This document shows, one piece after another, positions 42,579-50,692 of a stretch of 64,000 nucleotides of DNA. Below the pieces are notes generated by a model. That model had not been told where the DNA came from. It saw only the letters and a program-made list of their open reading frames with translations, and did no database searches. Numbering within the stretch: the first letter of the stretch is position 1; each line of letters opens with the position of its first letter. The position numbers and the translations under genes were made by a program. The DNA is taken from contig JBEBJI010000003.1 of NCBI GenBank assembly GCA_040079935.1, positions 62,001 through 126,000 on the forward strand. Direction: 5' to 3'. Source of the stretch: Methylotenera_A sp040079935. GTDB lineage: Bacteria; Pseudomonadota; Gammaproteobacteria; Burkholderiales; Methylophilaceae.

Positions 42579-44120
42579 ATGCCAATCAGCCTTAAGCTAC
42601 CAAGTCTAGATGATAACCCAATTTTATTGGCAGAGACGCGTACGCATAAAATTAACGAATTTATACAAAAACTGCCTTTTGGTGACCCGATTACCGCCGC
42701 GACCGATTTAATCGACGAATTACAGATTTTAAACAGCCAAAAAGTTGCCTTTGCTAATCGCCTCAACACATTAGAACAATATCGCCCGAGCGCAATTCAG
42801 ATTTATCAAGATTTAATCCCGCATTTTAGCAATGCAAGCCTGCCAATGAGCAAAAACGAGCAAGCTTTTGCTGATGCTGCCATACAATTATGGCAAGAAT
42901 TTGCCTTTGGCTACAAATTTGCCTTAATCGATTTGCAAAACAAAATACTCAATATCAGCAGCAGTAAATCTACTGCACATGTTGTACAGCGAGCAATTCA
43001 TGCGCTCAAAGAAATAACTTTAATACACCACCTTAGCTATCGCACGCCTCCCTCAAACGTGTGGGTAGAATTACATCAGTTGTATTTTTGTGCATTGCAG
43101 CAATCTGCTGAAAAGCTAAGCCTACCAGAGCAGCTTGCTAACAATAACGTCAGCTCAGTCAACTTGGTCTACACACAAGTATTATTGATGGCGCTAGCAG
43201 ATCCGCAACATCTTGCCAATTCGGACATTTTAAAAACCAATACTTACTTATCTAATGTTGCCGCACAGGCAGAGCTAAGACCGTTAGGCTTGGTGGATAA
43301 CCCTGTTGGCGTATTCTTGGTTGCGCTTGACGGTGACAAGCCTCCTGTTCCATTTGCTAAAAATCAGGATGTACCCAACGATGCCACGGACATTCTTTTG
43401 GTCACGCTTAATTTAGCGAGACAAATTCATCAGCACATTAAATCCTTGCAAGATGGTGTCATTCCTAATGATGGCAACTTGCCTATCAATGCGCTGGAAA
43501 GCCACTATGAAGATTTGCTAACACGCCTCATCAAGAATTTTGGTAAAGCACAACATCGCATATTTTCTAGAACTAAAAAAAGTGATGGCGTAGAACTAGG
43601 AATCGGCTTAATCGCCTCACATCACTTGATTCGCGATGGTGGCAATACTTTTGCTAACGCGAACAACTCACCTAGCGCAATTAAGCCTTCACGCTGGCAA
43701 GTATTAAATGTGAGTGCTGGCGGCTACGCTTTACGCAAATTTAACTCATCTCAAGCATCAGCACGCATTGGTGACGTTGTAGCTATAAAAAATAGTAAAA
43801 GCAGTCTATGGGAGTTGGCAGTATTGCGTTGGGCTAACATAAATGAACTAAATCAATTAGATGTTGGCCTTGAGCTAGTTTCACCCAATGCTACGGCTGT
43901 TACAGCAAAATTTGATAATAATTCTTTAGAAGGCGAAGCCTTGTTGTTACCAGAACTTGGTGGACTAAAACAAGCGGCAAGCATCGTTGCCGCACGCGGG
44001 TTCTGCAAAATAGGCGATACTTTAAGCGTTAATGCGAAAAATAATTCCAACAAAATTGTGATTCAGAAATTAGTTGAGCGCACGGCTAGATTCGAACGCT
44101 TTCAATACAACTTGATATAA
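42579..44120 (+). CDS. Large cytoplasmic protein with PilZ-like C-terminus
   Basis: 513 residues, no signal peptide or membrane segment. The first 330 residues are helical (for example ITAATDLIDELQILNSQKVA) and resemble uncharacterised betaproteobacterial proteins; I do not recognise a named family there. Residues about 370-450 look like a PilZ c-di-GMP-binding domain: KPSRWQVLNVSAGGYALRKF contains NxSxxG, and RIGDVVAIKN then WELAVLRWAN fit its beta strands. The Arg pair usually needed for c-di-GMP is only partly visible (RW), so ligand binding is uncertain. Alone between divergent and downstream genes. Confidence 0.6.
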   Translation: MPISLKLPSLDDNPILLAETRTHKINEFIQKLPFGDPITAATDLIDELQILNSQKVAFANRLNTLEQYRPSAIQIYQDLIPHFSNASLPMSKNEQAFADAAIQLWQEFAFGYKFALIDLQNKILNISSSKSTAHVVQRAIHALKEITLIHHLSYRTPPSNVWVELHQLYFCALQQSAEKLSLPEQLANNNVSSVNLVYTQVLLMALADPQHLANSDILKTNTYLSNVAAQAELRPLGLVDNPVGVFLVALDGDKPPVPFAKNQDVPNDATDILLVTLNLARQIHQHIKSLQDGVIPNDGNLPINALESHYEDLLTRLIKNFGKAQHRIFSRTKKSDGVELGIGLIASHHLIRDGGNTFANANNSPSAIKPSRWQVLNVSAGGYALRKFNSSQASARIGDVVAIKNSKSSLWELAVLRWANINELNQLDVGLELVSPNATAVTAKFDNNSLEGEALLLPELGGLKQAASIVAARGFCKIGDTLSVNAKNNSNKIVIQKLVERTARFERFQYNLI

Positions 44121-44133
44121 CGCGGGCGATGTT

Positions 44134-44161
44134 GTTATACTTACACTTAGGGTTATACTTA
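44134..44161 (+). repeat. Direct 10-bp repeat upstream of trxA
   Basis: GTTATACTTA at 44134-44143 and again at 44152-44161, 18 bases apart start to start, about 120 bases before the trxA ATG. It could be a regulator site or part of a promoter; nothing else supports a function. Confidence 0.4.
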
Positions 44162-44280
44162 AGATAACGCGCTAAATTAACGTTTAATTTCTTAATCACA
44201 ATTTCCAGCCAGCAAAATAAAAATAATAAGGTTATTGCACAACATCTGGTAATTCATATAGTTTCTACACTGAGGTCACA

Positions 44281-44607
44281 ATGAGCGAACATATTACCCA
44301 TTTAAGCGATGCTGCTTTTGAAAAAGAAGTATTGCAATCACAACTCCCTGTTTTAGTAGATTACTGGGCAGAATGGTGCGGACCATGCAAAATGATTGCC
44401 CCGATTTTAGAGGATATTTCTAAAGAATATGCGGGCCGCCTAAGAGTAGCCAAACTTAATATTGATGACAACCAACAAACGCCACCAAAGTATGGCATTC
44501 GCGGGATTCCCACATTAATGTTATTTAAGAACGGCAATGTAGAAGCTACAAAAGTAGGCGCTTTATCTAAATCTCAATTGATGGCATTTATAGATAGTAA
44601 TTTATAG
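44281..44607 (+). CDS. trxA: Thioredoxin 1
   Basis: Cytosolic disulfide reductant. 108 residues with VLVDYWAEWCGPCKMIAPIL (CGPC near residues 33-36) and the cis-Pro loop RGIPTLMLFKNG. ATG preceded by TGAGG. Followed by rho 122 bases downstream, an arrangement also seen in E. coli. Confidence 0.97.
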   Translation: MSEHITHLSDAAFEKEVLQSQLPVLVDYWAEWCGPCKMIAPILEDISKEYAGRLRVAKLNIDDNQQTPPKYGIRGIPTLMLFKNGNVEATKVGALSKSQLMAFIDSNL

Positions 44608-44729
44608 TTTTCAATTTTTCATTTAACTTTTTTACCTTTATTATTTGGGCGGCTCTCTATTGATGAGACCGATTTTCTAAAACCATTATTTTTCTATAGC
44701 AATCCCCACCCCTTCTAGCGAGCTCTCAC

Positions 44730-45989
44730 ATGCACCTATCCGACCTTAAACTCCTTCCTGTCACCGAATTGGTAGAAATGGCTATTACCGACGAAATCGA
44801 AAATGCAAGCCGCATGCGCAAGCAAGATTTGATTTTTGCCATTTTAAAAAACAAAGCTAAAAAGGGTGACAGCATTTTTGGGGATGGCACACTAGAAGTG
44901 TTGCAAGATGGCTTTGGTTTTTTGCGCTCACCAGATACTTCATATTTGGCGGGGCCAGATGATATTTATGTATCTCCGTCGCAAATTCGACGTTTTAACT
45001 TGCATACCGGCGATTCAATCCAGGGCGAAATTCGCATCCCAAAAGATGGTGAACGTTATTTTGCATTAGTTAAAGTAGAAATGGTGAACGGCGAGGCGCC
45101 AGAAAACACCAAGCACAAAATTTTATTCGAGAATTTAACGCCACTATTCCCTACTATTCCGCTCACATTAGAACGAGATATTCGTGGCGAAGAAAATATC
45201 ACCAGCCGCGTGATTGACATGATTGCACCAATTGGCCGCGGCCAACGTGGCTTACTCGTAGCTAGTCCAAAAAGCGGTAAAACGGTGATGATGCAAAACA
45301 TCGCACATGCCATTACTGCCAACCATCCTGATGTAATTTTGATTGTATTACTAATTGATGAACGCCCTGAAGAAGTAACGGAAATGACGCGCTCCGTGAA
45401 AGGTGAAGTGGTTGCTTCAACATTTGATGAGCCTGCAACTCGCCATGTGCAAGTGGCTGAAATGGTGTTAGAGAAAGCCAAACGTTTGGTTGAACACAAA
45501 AAAGATGTGGTAATTTTGCTTGATTCCATCACGCGCTTAGCACGCGCTTACAATACAGTTATTCCATCATCGGGCAAAGTACTCACAGGTGGTGTGGATG
45601 CTAACGCGTTACAAAAACCAAAACGCTTTTTCGGCGCGGCACGTAATATTGAGGAAGGTGGCTCGCTCACCATCATCGCTACTGCACTTGTGGATACTGG
45701 CTCGCGCATGGATGACGTCATTTATGAGGAATTTAAAGGTACGGGCAATATGGAAATTCATCTTGATCGCCGCATGGCCGAAAAACGCCTCTACCCAGCC
45801 ATTAATGTTAATAAATCTGGTACGCGCAAAGAAGAGTTACTCATCGAAAAAGATGTGCTACAAAAAATTTGGGTATTGCGCAAATTGCTCTACCCGATGG
45901 ACGATTTGGAAGCGATGGAATTCTTGTTGGATAAAATCAAAGCCACCAAAAACAATGCCGATTTTTTTGACAGCATGCGGCGCGGCTAG
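44730..45989 (+). CDS. rho: Transcription termination factor Rho
   Basis: Hexameric RNA helicase ending transcription. 419 residues: N-terminal RNA-binding cold-shock-like domain (GDGTLEVLQDGFGFLRS, DDIYVSPSQIRRFNL), Walker A region LLVASPKSGKTVMMQNIA, Walker B VVILLDSITRLARAYN, and the Q/R loop regions GGVDANALQKPKRFFGAARN. C-terminus ADFFDSMRRG is typical. The 122-base leader to trxA may hold its autoregulatory sites but shows no clear hairpin. Confidence 0.98.
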   Translation: MHLSDLKLLPVTELVEMAITDEIENASRMRKQDLIFAILKNKAKKGDSIFGDGTLEVLQDGFGFLRSPDTSYLAGPDDIYVSPSQIRRFNLHTGDSIQGEIRIPKDGERYFALVKVEMVNGEAPENTKHKILFENLTPLFPTIPLTLERDIRGEENITSRVIDMIAPIGRGQRGLLVASPKSGKTVMMQNIAHAITANHPDVILIVLLIDERPEEVTEMTRSVKGEVVASTFDEPATRHVQVAEMVLEKAKRLVEHKKDVVILLDSITRLARAYNTVIPSSGKVLTGGVDANALQKPKRFFGAARNIEEGGSLTIIATALVDTGSRMDDVIYEEFKGTGNMEIHLDRRMAEKRLYPAINVNKSGTRKEELLIEKDVLQKIWVLRKLLYPMDDLEAMEFLLDKIKATKNNADFFDSMRRG

Positions 45990-46083
45990 GCAATTAGTTT
46001 TTCGGCGATCGCTTGCAGTTTTGGCGATCAAACTTTATACGCACTACGCCGTTTCCATAACCTCTATAAACTCTTGCACAATA

Positions 46084-46305
46084 TTATCTGATGGTTTTAG
46101 CTAAGTACTTATACTCTAGTGAGGGTTTATTTTGAGATTTCGCAGCAATTGAAATATTGCTAATTAGCTCTTCAAGAGCCGCTTTATAGCCACGCTCAAA
46201 CACCCAATATTGACATTCGTCCATCTTCACTAAATTTGTAGCATTTAACTCTTTGCATAAACTATTAAAAGCTTCCAAACATACATTATTTTCTGTTAGA
46301 TTCAT
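46084..46305 (-). CDS. Small conserved protein, paralogue of the gene at 46502
   Basis: 73 residues, MNLTENNVCLEAFNSLCKEL at the start. The core ECQYWVFERGYKAALEEL (residues 30-47) aligns without gaps with the divergent neighbour: both share CxEAFxxLCxE at 9-18 and ECQYW at 30. Three conserved Cys (9, 17, 31). No signal peptide or membrane segment; predicted helical. No family recognised. Divergent arrangement with a shared 196-base spacer suggests a duplicated pair under common control. Confidence 0.7.
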   Translation of the reverse strand: MNLTENNVCLEAFNSLCKELNATNLVKMDECQYWVFERGYKAALEELISNISIAAKSQNKPSLEYKYLAKTIR

Positions 46306-46501
46306 TTCCGTTCCCTTTCATATGCCTATATTATTTTTGTGTTTATTAACACAACAAATCATTTCTAGCACTTATCATGCCAACATAAATTTATTGTAAT
46401 TAAGCCAAATTTAAAGTTAATAAGATAAATGCCGTTAACTGATTTATAACATTTAAATAATTAATTAGTCCTATAGCTCACCTCGTGAAATGGAAGTGAA
46501 A

Positions 46502-46741
46502 ATGAAAATTACCGATAGAAATGCTTGCATGGAAGCGTTCCAGACCTTATGCGACGAAGTGCATAGCGATGAAAATATGAGTTTATATGAATGCCAATAC
46601 TGGATATTTGAGCGCGGCTATAGAGCTGCAGTTCAAGAGTTAATGACTATTGCAGAAACTGGCGTCCAGATGAAGAAATTCGTCTCCCCTAAGCTACAAA
46701 ACCTTGCCGAGAGATTAATTTGCGTCACTGATTGCGTGTAA
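46502..46741 (+). CDS. Small conserved protein, paralogue of the gene at 46084
   Basis: 79 residues from MKITDRNACMEAFQTLCDEV; an ATG four codons upstream is possible, but the inner one has GGAAG 5 bases before it and aligns exactly with the paralogue. Shared core ECQYWIFERGYRAAVQEL at residues 30-47. A fourth Cys lies near the C-terminus (LICVTDC). Function unknown. Lies between rho and rpmE. Confidence 0.72.
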   Translation: MKITDRNACMEAFQTLCDEVHSDENMSLYECQYWIFERGYRAAVQELMTIAETGVQMKKFVSPKLQNLAERLICVTDCV

Positions 46742-46870
46742 TCAAAGCATAATCTTTCTAAGAGGCTTATTCTCTTAACCTAGATTATTACTACAGAATA
46801 TTGCTATTTATACGGTTTTAATTCATAATGCGCGGCTTGACTGAAACTGCTTAAATTTAGAGAGAAAAGC

Positions 46871-47071
46871 ATGAAAGCTGAAACGCATCCAAACTATCCA
46901 GAAATCAACGTTACCTGCAGCTGTGGTAACAAGTTCAAAACGCGCTCTACACATGGTCGCGACATGAGTATTGAGGTTTGTTCTCAATGTCATCCTTTTT
47001 ACACTGGCAAACAAAAAATATTAGACACGGCTGGCCGTGTTGAGAAATTCAAACAAAAATACGGCATGTAA
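46871..47071 (+). CDS. rpmE: Ribosomal protein L31
   Basis: 66-residue zinc-containing L31 of the large subunit. MKAETHPNYPEINVTCSCGN carries the CxC pair and VCSQCHPFYTGKQK the CxxC pair, so this is the zinc-binding (C+) form, not YkgM. ATG follows AGAGAGAA. A strong terminator follows. Confidence 0.97.
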   Translation: MKAETHPNYPEINVTCSCGNKFKTRSTHGRDMSIEVCSQCHPFYTGKQKILDTAGRVEKFKQKYGM

Positions 47072-47101
47072 ATTACACAATTACTGTCGAATTTTTGACA
47101 T

Positions 47102-47127
47102 AAAAGGCAGCTTCGCTGCCTTTTTTA
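47102..47127 (+). terminator. Terminator after rpmE
   Basis: AAAAGGCAG, loop CTTCG, CTGCCTTTT followed by TTATTTTTT: a stable GC stem with a T-run on the plus strand. Confidence 0.92.
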
Positions 47128-47231
47128 TTTTTTGCGGTCACACAATGTTAAACTTCTGTTAATTTAACAAAACTAATAAATTATTTTTGGCACGCATGCG
47201 TTTCGATCTCGACCACGACTGGCAAGGCAAT

Positions 47232-48845
47232 ATGTCCACTCCCCACGCAAAAGTGGGCGAGCGCGCTAAAACGCATTTGCTTATTGTATTGTGCACGGTT
47301 TGGTTGTGCATGGGTTTGATTGGCCACGCACCTTGGAAGCCTTTTGAGTCGCACAGCATCAGCACCATCAAAACAATTCTCGATACTGGCAATTTTCTCA
47401 CGCCCAGTGCCGAAAGCAACAATCACATAGTAAATCCACCGCTGTACTACTTAAGCGCTGCGGTCTTAGGCAAAGCACTTAGTCCAATATTACCCATGCA
47501 CGATGCAGCGCGCATCGCTACGGGAATATGGATGATGATTACTTTGCTGATGATAGGCATGACAGGCCGCGAATTGTGGGGCAAAGGCTTTGGGAGGCAA
47601 ACCACTTTTGTATTCATCGGTTCGCTAGGCTTGGTATTAAGCGCGCATACGTTAATGCCCGCTGTCAGCGCATTAACAGGCGTCGCCACAGCGTTTTATG
47701 CGCTTAGTCTCTCCAAAAGGCGCCCCTACCGTGCCAGTATTCTCTTGGGCTTAGGAATGAGTGTGAGCTTTTTATCTACGGGCTTATTACCATTAGCTAT
47801 TATTTTAGTTACCTGCTTTGCTTTGCCTTGCCTGTTTAGCATTTGGCGCAACCAAAGCTACGCCAGCGTGGTTGGCTTATCGCTTTTATTTGCCAGTCCA
47901 TTTATTGTCGGCTGGGCTATATTATGCCAATACTTTTACCCAGAAGCATTCAATCAATGGTGGGCGTTATCATTAGCGCAGTTTAGTCATAGTGAACACC
48001 TCTACTTCTTAAAAACTTTACTATGGTACGCTTGGCCTGCTTTGCCATTGGCTGTTTGGGGATTATGGCGCTTTCGCACTCAATTATCAAACAAACCAAG
48101 ATTTCAACTCATCATCACATTTTTTGTGGTTTCTTGGGGGTTTATTGGCTTTGGTGAAGGTAAGGAAGTATTTGCATTGCCCCTGCTAATTCCGCTAACA
48201 GCGATGGCCGGCGGTAGCATAGAATCACTTAAGCGCGGCACAGCTGGCGCACTCAGCTGGTTTGGACTCATTTTATTCGGGCTAATGAGCGGCCTGATTT
48301 GGATAGGGTGGCTGGCAATGCTTACTGGCAGCCCAGCCAAATTTAAAGAACGCTTAACATTTTTATCTGGCATGCCGCACATTAATTTCAGCATGATTGC
48401 TTTTGTTATTGCTGTTGCGCTCACACTCATTTGGTTATTTGCAATTTTTCGCACGCAACACACAAACCGCTCCAGTGCGACCAATTGGGCGGTTGGCATG
48501 ACCGCTGTGTGGACTCTGCTGATGACGCTTTGGCTACCGATGATAGACTCAGCTCGCAGTTATCGCGAGGTGTTTACTAACTTAAAAAATGCGCTTCCCG
48601 CCAAATATGCTTGTATTAGCAGCAATAATCTAGGTGATCCACAACGCGATTTATTGCATTATTTTTCTAATGTAAAAACGCAAAATGTTGAAACCGAAGG
48701 TGCACTCAATTGTGATTTGTATTTAGTTCAGGATGAAAAAAATCGCGAAAAAATCGAGCCTGGCGCTAATTGGAAGCTGATTTGGAGCGGAAAACGTGTG
48801 AGTGAACGCAAAGAAAGTTTTAGGTTATTTCAACAACGCAATTAA
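47232..48845 (+). CDS. Membrane glycosyltransferase (ArnT/GT39-like)
   Basis: About 537 residues from MSTPHAKVGERAKTHLL with roughly ten to twelve membrane helices. The early periplasmic loop GHAPWKPFESHSISTIKTIL followed by NHIVNPPLYYLSAAVLG has the acidic-plus-PPLYY layout of the PMT/ArnT glycosyltransferase superfamily, which moves sugars from polyprenyl phosphates. The acceptor (lipid A, protein or other glycan) is not evident. An ATG 15 codons upstream (47187) is possible. Converges with the TauE gene, overlapping its end by 21 bases. Confidence 0.75.
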   Translation: MSTPHAKVGERAKTHLLIVLCTVWLCMGLIGHAPWKPFESHSISTIKTILDTGNFLTPSAESNNHIVNPPLYYLSAAVLGKALSPILPMHDAARIATGIWMMITLLMIGMTGRELWGKGFGRQTTFVFIGSLGLVLSAHTLMPAVSALTGVATAFYALSLSKRRPYRASILLGLGMSVSFLSTGLLPLAIILVTCFALPCLFSIWRNQSYASVVGLSLLFASPFIVGWAILCQYFYPEAFNQWWALSLAQFSHSEHLYFLKTLLWYAWPALPLAVWGLWRFRTQLSNKPRFQLIITFFVVSWGFIGFGEGKEVFALPLLIPLTAMAGGSIESLKRGTAGALSWFGLILFGLMSGLIWIGWLAMLTGSPAKFKERLTFLSGMPHINFSMIAFVIAVALTLIWLFAIFRTQHTNRSSATNWAVGMTAVWTLLMTLWLPMIDSARSYREVFTNLKNALPAKYACISSNNLGDPQRDLLHYFSNVKTQNVETEGALNCDLYLVQDEKNREKIEPGANWKLIWSGKRVSERKESFRLFQQRN

Positions 48846-49592
48846 AACAAAAGAATTTTCTAACAGCATTTTGCTGCCCGCGAACAGCAATACCAGTGCT
48901 AATAATTTCCTAATCGTCGGGTTTGCCAATTTTTTACTACCAAATTCTGCACCAATTAAGCCGCCCAAAATCGCTGCCAAAGCCCAATAAATAAGGCCTG
49001 CAGGAAATATGGGTGTTTTTGACAAAAATCCCAACAGACCAGATATTGAATTAACCAAAATAAAGGCGGCAGCTACGCCAGAAATCACTTTGGTTTTTGC
49101 CCAACAAAAATACAGTAAAATGGGACTTAAAAATATGCCGCCGCCCACGCCAGTTAATCCCGCCAGAAACCCCAAACTCGCGCCCAAACCTAATAATATT
49201 GGCTTTGCAACTGGTTTTAATTCAACATCATTTAGTTTGTTCGCATGCCTAAAAACTGTCCAAGCCGCGTAAATTAAACATAAGCCCACTAACATTTTAT
49301 AGTTTTGATCGGGCAAAGTGATTTGGCCACCAATAAATGCAGCAGGGATAGATGTGAGCGCAATTGGCCAAAATAATTGCCAATCGAACGCATTGACTTT
49401 GTAAAATTTATACAGCGCGATTGAAGCTACCAGAACGTTTAAGCATAAGGCTGCAGGCCGCATGGATGTTGGCGCTAGTGCCAAAAGTGCAAATGCGGCC
49501 AAATACGCAGATGCGCCGCCGTGACCAACTGACGAGAATAATAATGCCGCTAAAAAAATCAGCGGAATGAGTAAAAAAACTTCTGACGCCAT
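48825..49592 (-). CDS. TauE/SafE-family permease
   Basis: 255 residues, about eight helices in two repeats: LLFSSVGHGGASAYLAAFAL near residue 20 and GLTGVGGGIFLSPILLYF near 145, the two hallmark Gly-rich loops. The family exports sulfur oxyanions or organic acids. It lies 9 bases after fdsD in the formate dehydrogenase operon, so a link to formate or sulfite handling is suggested but unproven. A degenerate repeat copy is read here in a third frame as ALAPTSMRPAA. Confidence 0.85.
   Translation of the reverse strand: MASEVFLLIPLIFLAALLFSSVGHGGASAYLAAFALLALAPTSMRPAALCLNVLVASIALYKFYKVNAFDWQLFWPIALTSIPAAFIGGQITLPDQNYKMLVGLCLIYAAWTVFRHANKLNDVELKPVAKPILLGLGASLGFLAGLTGVGGGIFLSPILLYFCWAKTKVISGVAAAFILVNSISGLLGFLSKTPIFPAGLIYWALAAILGGLIGAEFGSKKLANPTIRKLLALVLLFAGSKMLLENSFVLIALLK
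49448..49482 (-). repeat. 35-bp palindromic repeat, copy H (in TauE gene, degenerate)
   Basis: Plus strand: AGGCTGCAGGCC, core GCATGGATGTT (10 of 11), GGCGCTAGTGCC. Arms are weak. Translated in a different frame (ALAPTSMRPAA). Confidence 0.5.
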
Positions 49593-49601
49593 GAATTAAA
49601 A

Positions 49602-49820
49602 CTAAGGATTTAAATGCGCGGAAATAGCAGAAATAACTTGTGAGTGCAGACCTGCGCCGCTTTTTCCTTTAACATGCGCGGCGATTTGGTTCCGCATATC
49701 TTTGGTCCAAAAACGGTTAAGATGTTGAGCGATATCTAATTGCGCTTGCGTTATATTTGGCTCGGCTTCAAAGAAATCACCAATTTGATTGGCCATTTTG
49801 ATTAATGTTTCTGTTTGCAT
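49602..49820 (-). CDS. fdsD: Formate dehydrogenase delta subunit FdsD
   Basis: 72 residues (MQTETLIKMANQIGDFFEAE, HLNRFWTKDMRNQIAAHVKG). This is the FdsD family, a small protein needed for maturation of the soluble Mo formate dehydrogenase. Located as in the classical fdsGBACD order, 4 bases after fdhD. Confidence 0.9.
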   Translation of the reverse strand: MQTETLIKMANQIGDFFEAEPNITQAQLDIAQHLNRFWTKDMRNQIAAHVKGKSGAGLHSQVISAISAHLNP

Positions 49821-49824
49821 AATG

Positions 49825-50691
49825 TTAAATTTCTATCCGTTTGTCGTGCGTATAAATTACAAATTGTTGATGGCGCAAAAACCCCACTAATGTCACGCCA
49901 TAAGCTTCCGCAACTCGCACTGCTAAGCCAGTTGGCGCGGAGATTGCAGCAAGTACGTGGTGGCCAGCAACCGCCACTTTTTGCACCATTTCCACGCTTG
50001 CGCGACTAGAAGTCAGCACAAAACCTGCATCCTTCGGTGGTGATTTAGCTAGTGCGCCTATCAATTTATCCATCGCATTATGTCGTCCCACATCTTCGCG
50101 CAACATTGCAATTTCTCCCTGTGCGTTTACCCAAGCGCAGGCGTGCGTGGCGCCAGTGGCTTGCTGCAGCGCCTGCTTGGTTTGTATTGCATGAAAAGCA
50201 GCCTCAATACTTGTTGCTTTAATTCTTTCAAAAGATGCTCTGGAAGCCGCATGGGTATTGGTCTGCAGGCTATCCATTTTAGGAAGCCGCAACGCCTGTT
50301 CTAAACTTTCCGCCCCGCACAAACCACAACCTGTACGCCCTACCAAGTTTCTACGTCGATCTTTCAAATTTGCAAAAGCTTTAGTTGCTACATCCAATTG
50401 CAGCTCAATTCCGCTTTCTTGCGCCACAATTTCTACACCATACAATTCGCTTTTATCTTGCAAAATTCCTTCGCTAAGTGAAAAGCCTAAAGCAAAATCT
50501 TCTAAATCTTGCGGCGTCGCCAACATCACCACGTGAGAAATTCCGTTATAAATCAGGGCGATCGGCGTTTCTTCAGCAATTTTATCTTGGGCGTCTGTTA
50601 ATTTTCCTTCTCGCCAACGTTTCACGCTCACTTCGCTCAACGGCGCGTTTGCAACAATAAAACTGGTTTTGGTCAATTTTGCGCCACTCAA
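49825..50691 (-). CDS. fdhD: Formate dehydrogenase sulfurtransferase FdhD/FdsC
   Basis: Transfers sulfur to, and delivers, the Mo-bisMGD cofactor before insertion into FdsA. 288 residues; EETPIALIYNGISHVVML, the sulfur-transfer motif RTGCGLCGAE (two Cys near residue 120), and LREDVGRHNAMDKLIGAL near 195. Between the CGLCG loop and GATHACAW it is about 11 residues longer than E. coli FdhD as recalled, at the place where a 35-bp repeat is read as SLQTNTHAASRA. Confidence 0.93.
   Translation of the reverse strand: MSGAKLTKTSFIVANAPLSEVSVKRWREGKLTDAQDKIAEETPIALIYNGISHVVMLATPQDLEDFALGFSLSEGILQDKSELYGVEIVAQESGIELQLDVATKAFANLKDRRRNLVGRTGCGLCGAESLEQALRLPKMDSLQTNTHAASRASFERIKATSIEAAFHAIQTKQALQQATGATHACAWVNAQGEIAMLREDVGRHNAMDKLIGALAKSPPKDAGFVLTSSRASVEMVQKVAVAGHHVLAAISAPTGLAVRVAEAYGVTLVGFLRHQQFVIYTHDKRIEI
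50237..50271 (-). repeat. 35-bp palindromic repeat, copy I (in fdhD)
   Basis: Plus strand: GCTCTGGAAGCC, core GCATGGGTATT (10 of 11), GGTCTGCAGGCT. Translated as SLQTNTHAASRA, a likely 11-residue insertion. Confidence 0.8.
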
Positions 50692-50692
50692 T

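Noticed and set aside
44608..44729. Possible attenuator hairpin between trxA and rho
   Set aside because: The best pairing needs a bulge and mismatches; nothing firm is visible.
46004..46060. Hairpin-like stretch after rho (GGCGATC twice)
   Set aside because: The GGCGATC copies are direct, not inverted, and no T-run follows; not a terminator.
46757..46779. Inverted repeat TAAGAG/CTCTTA upstream of rpmE
   Set aside because: Short AT-rich stem without T-run; too weak to call an attenuator.
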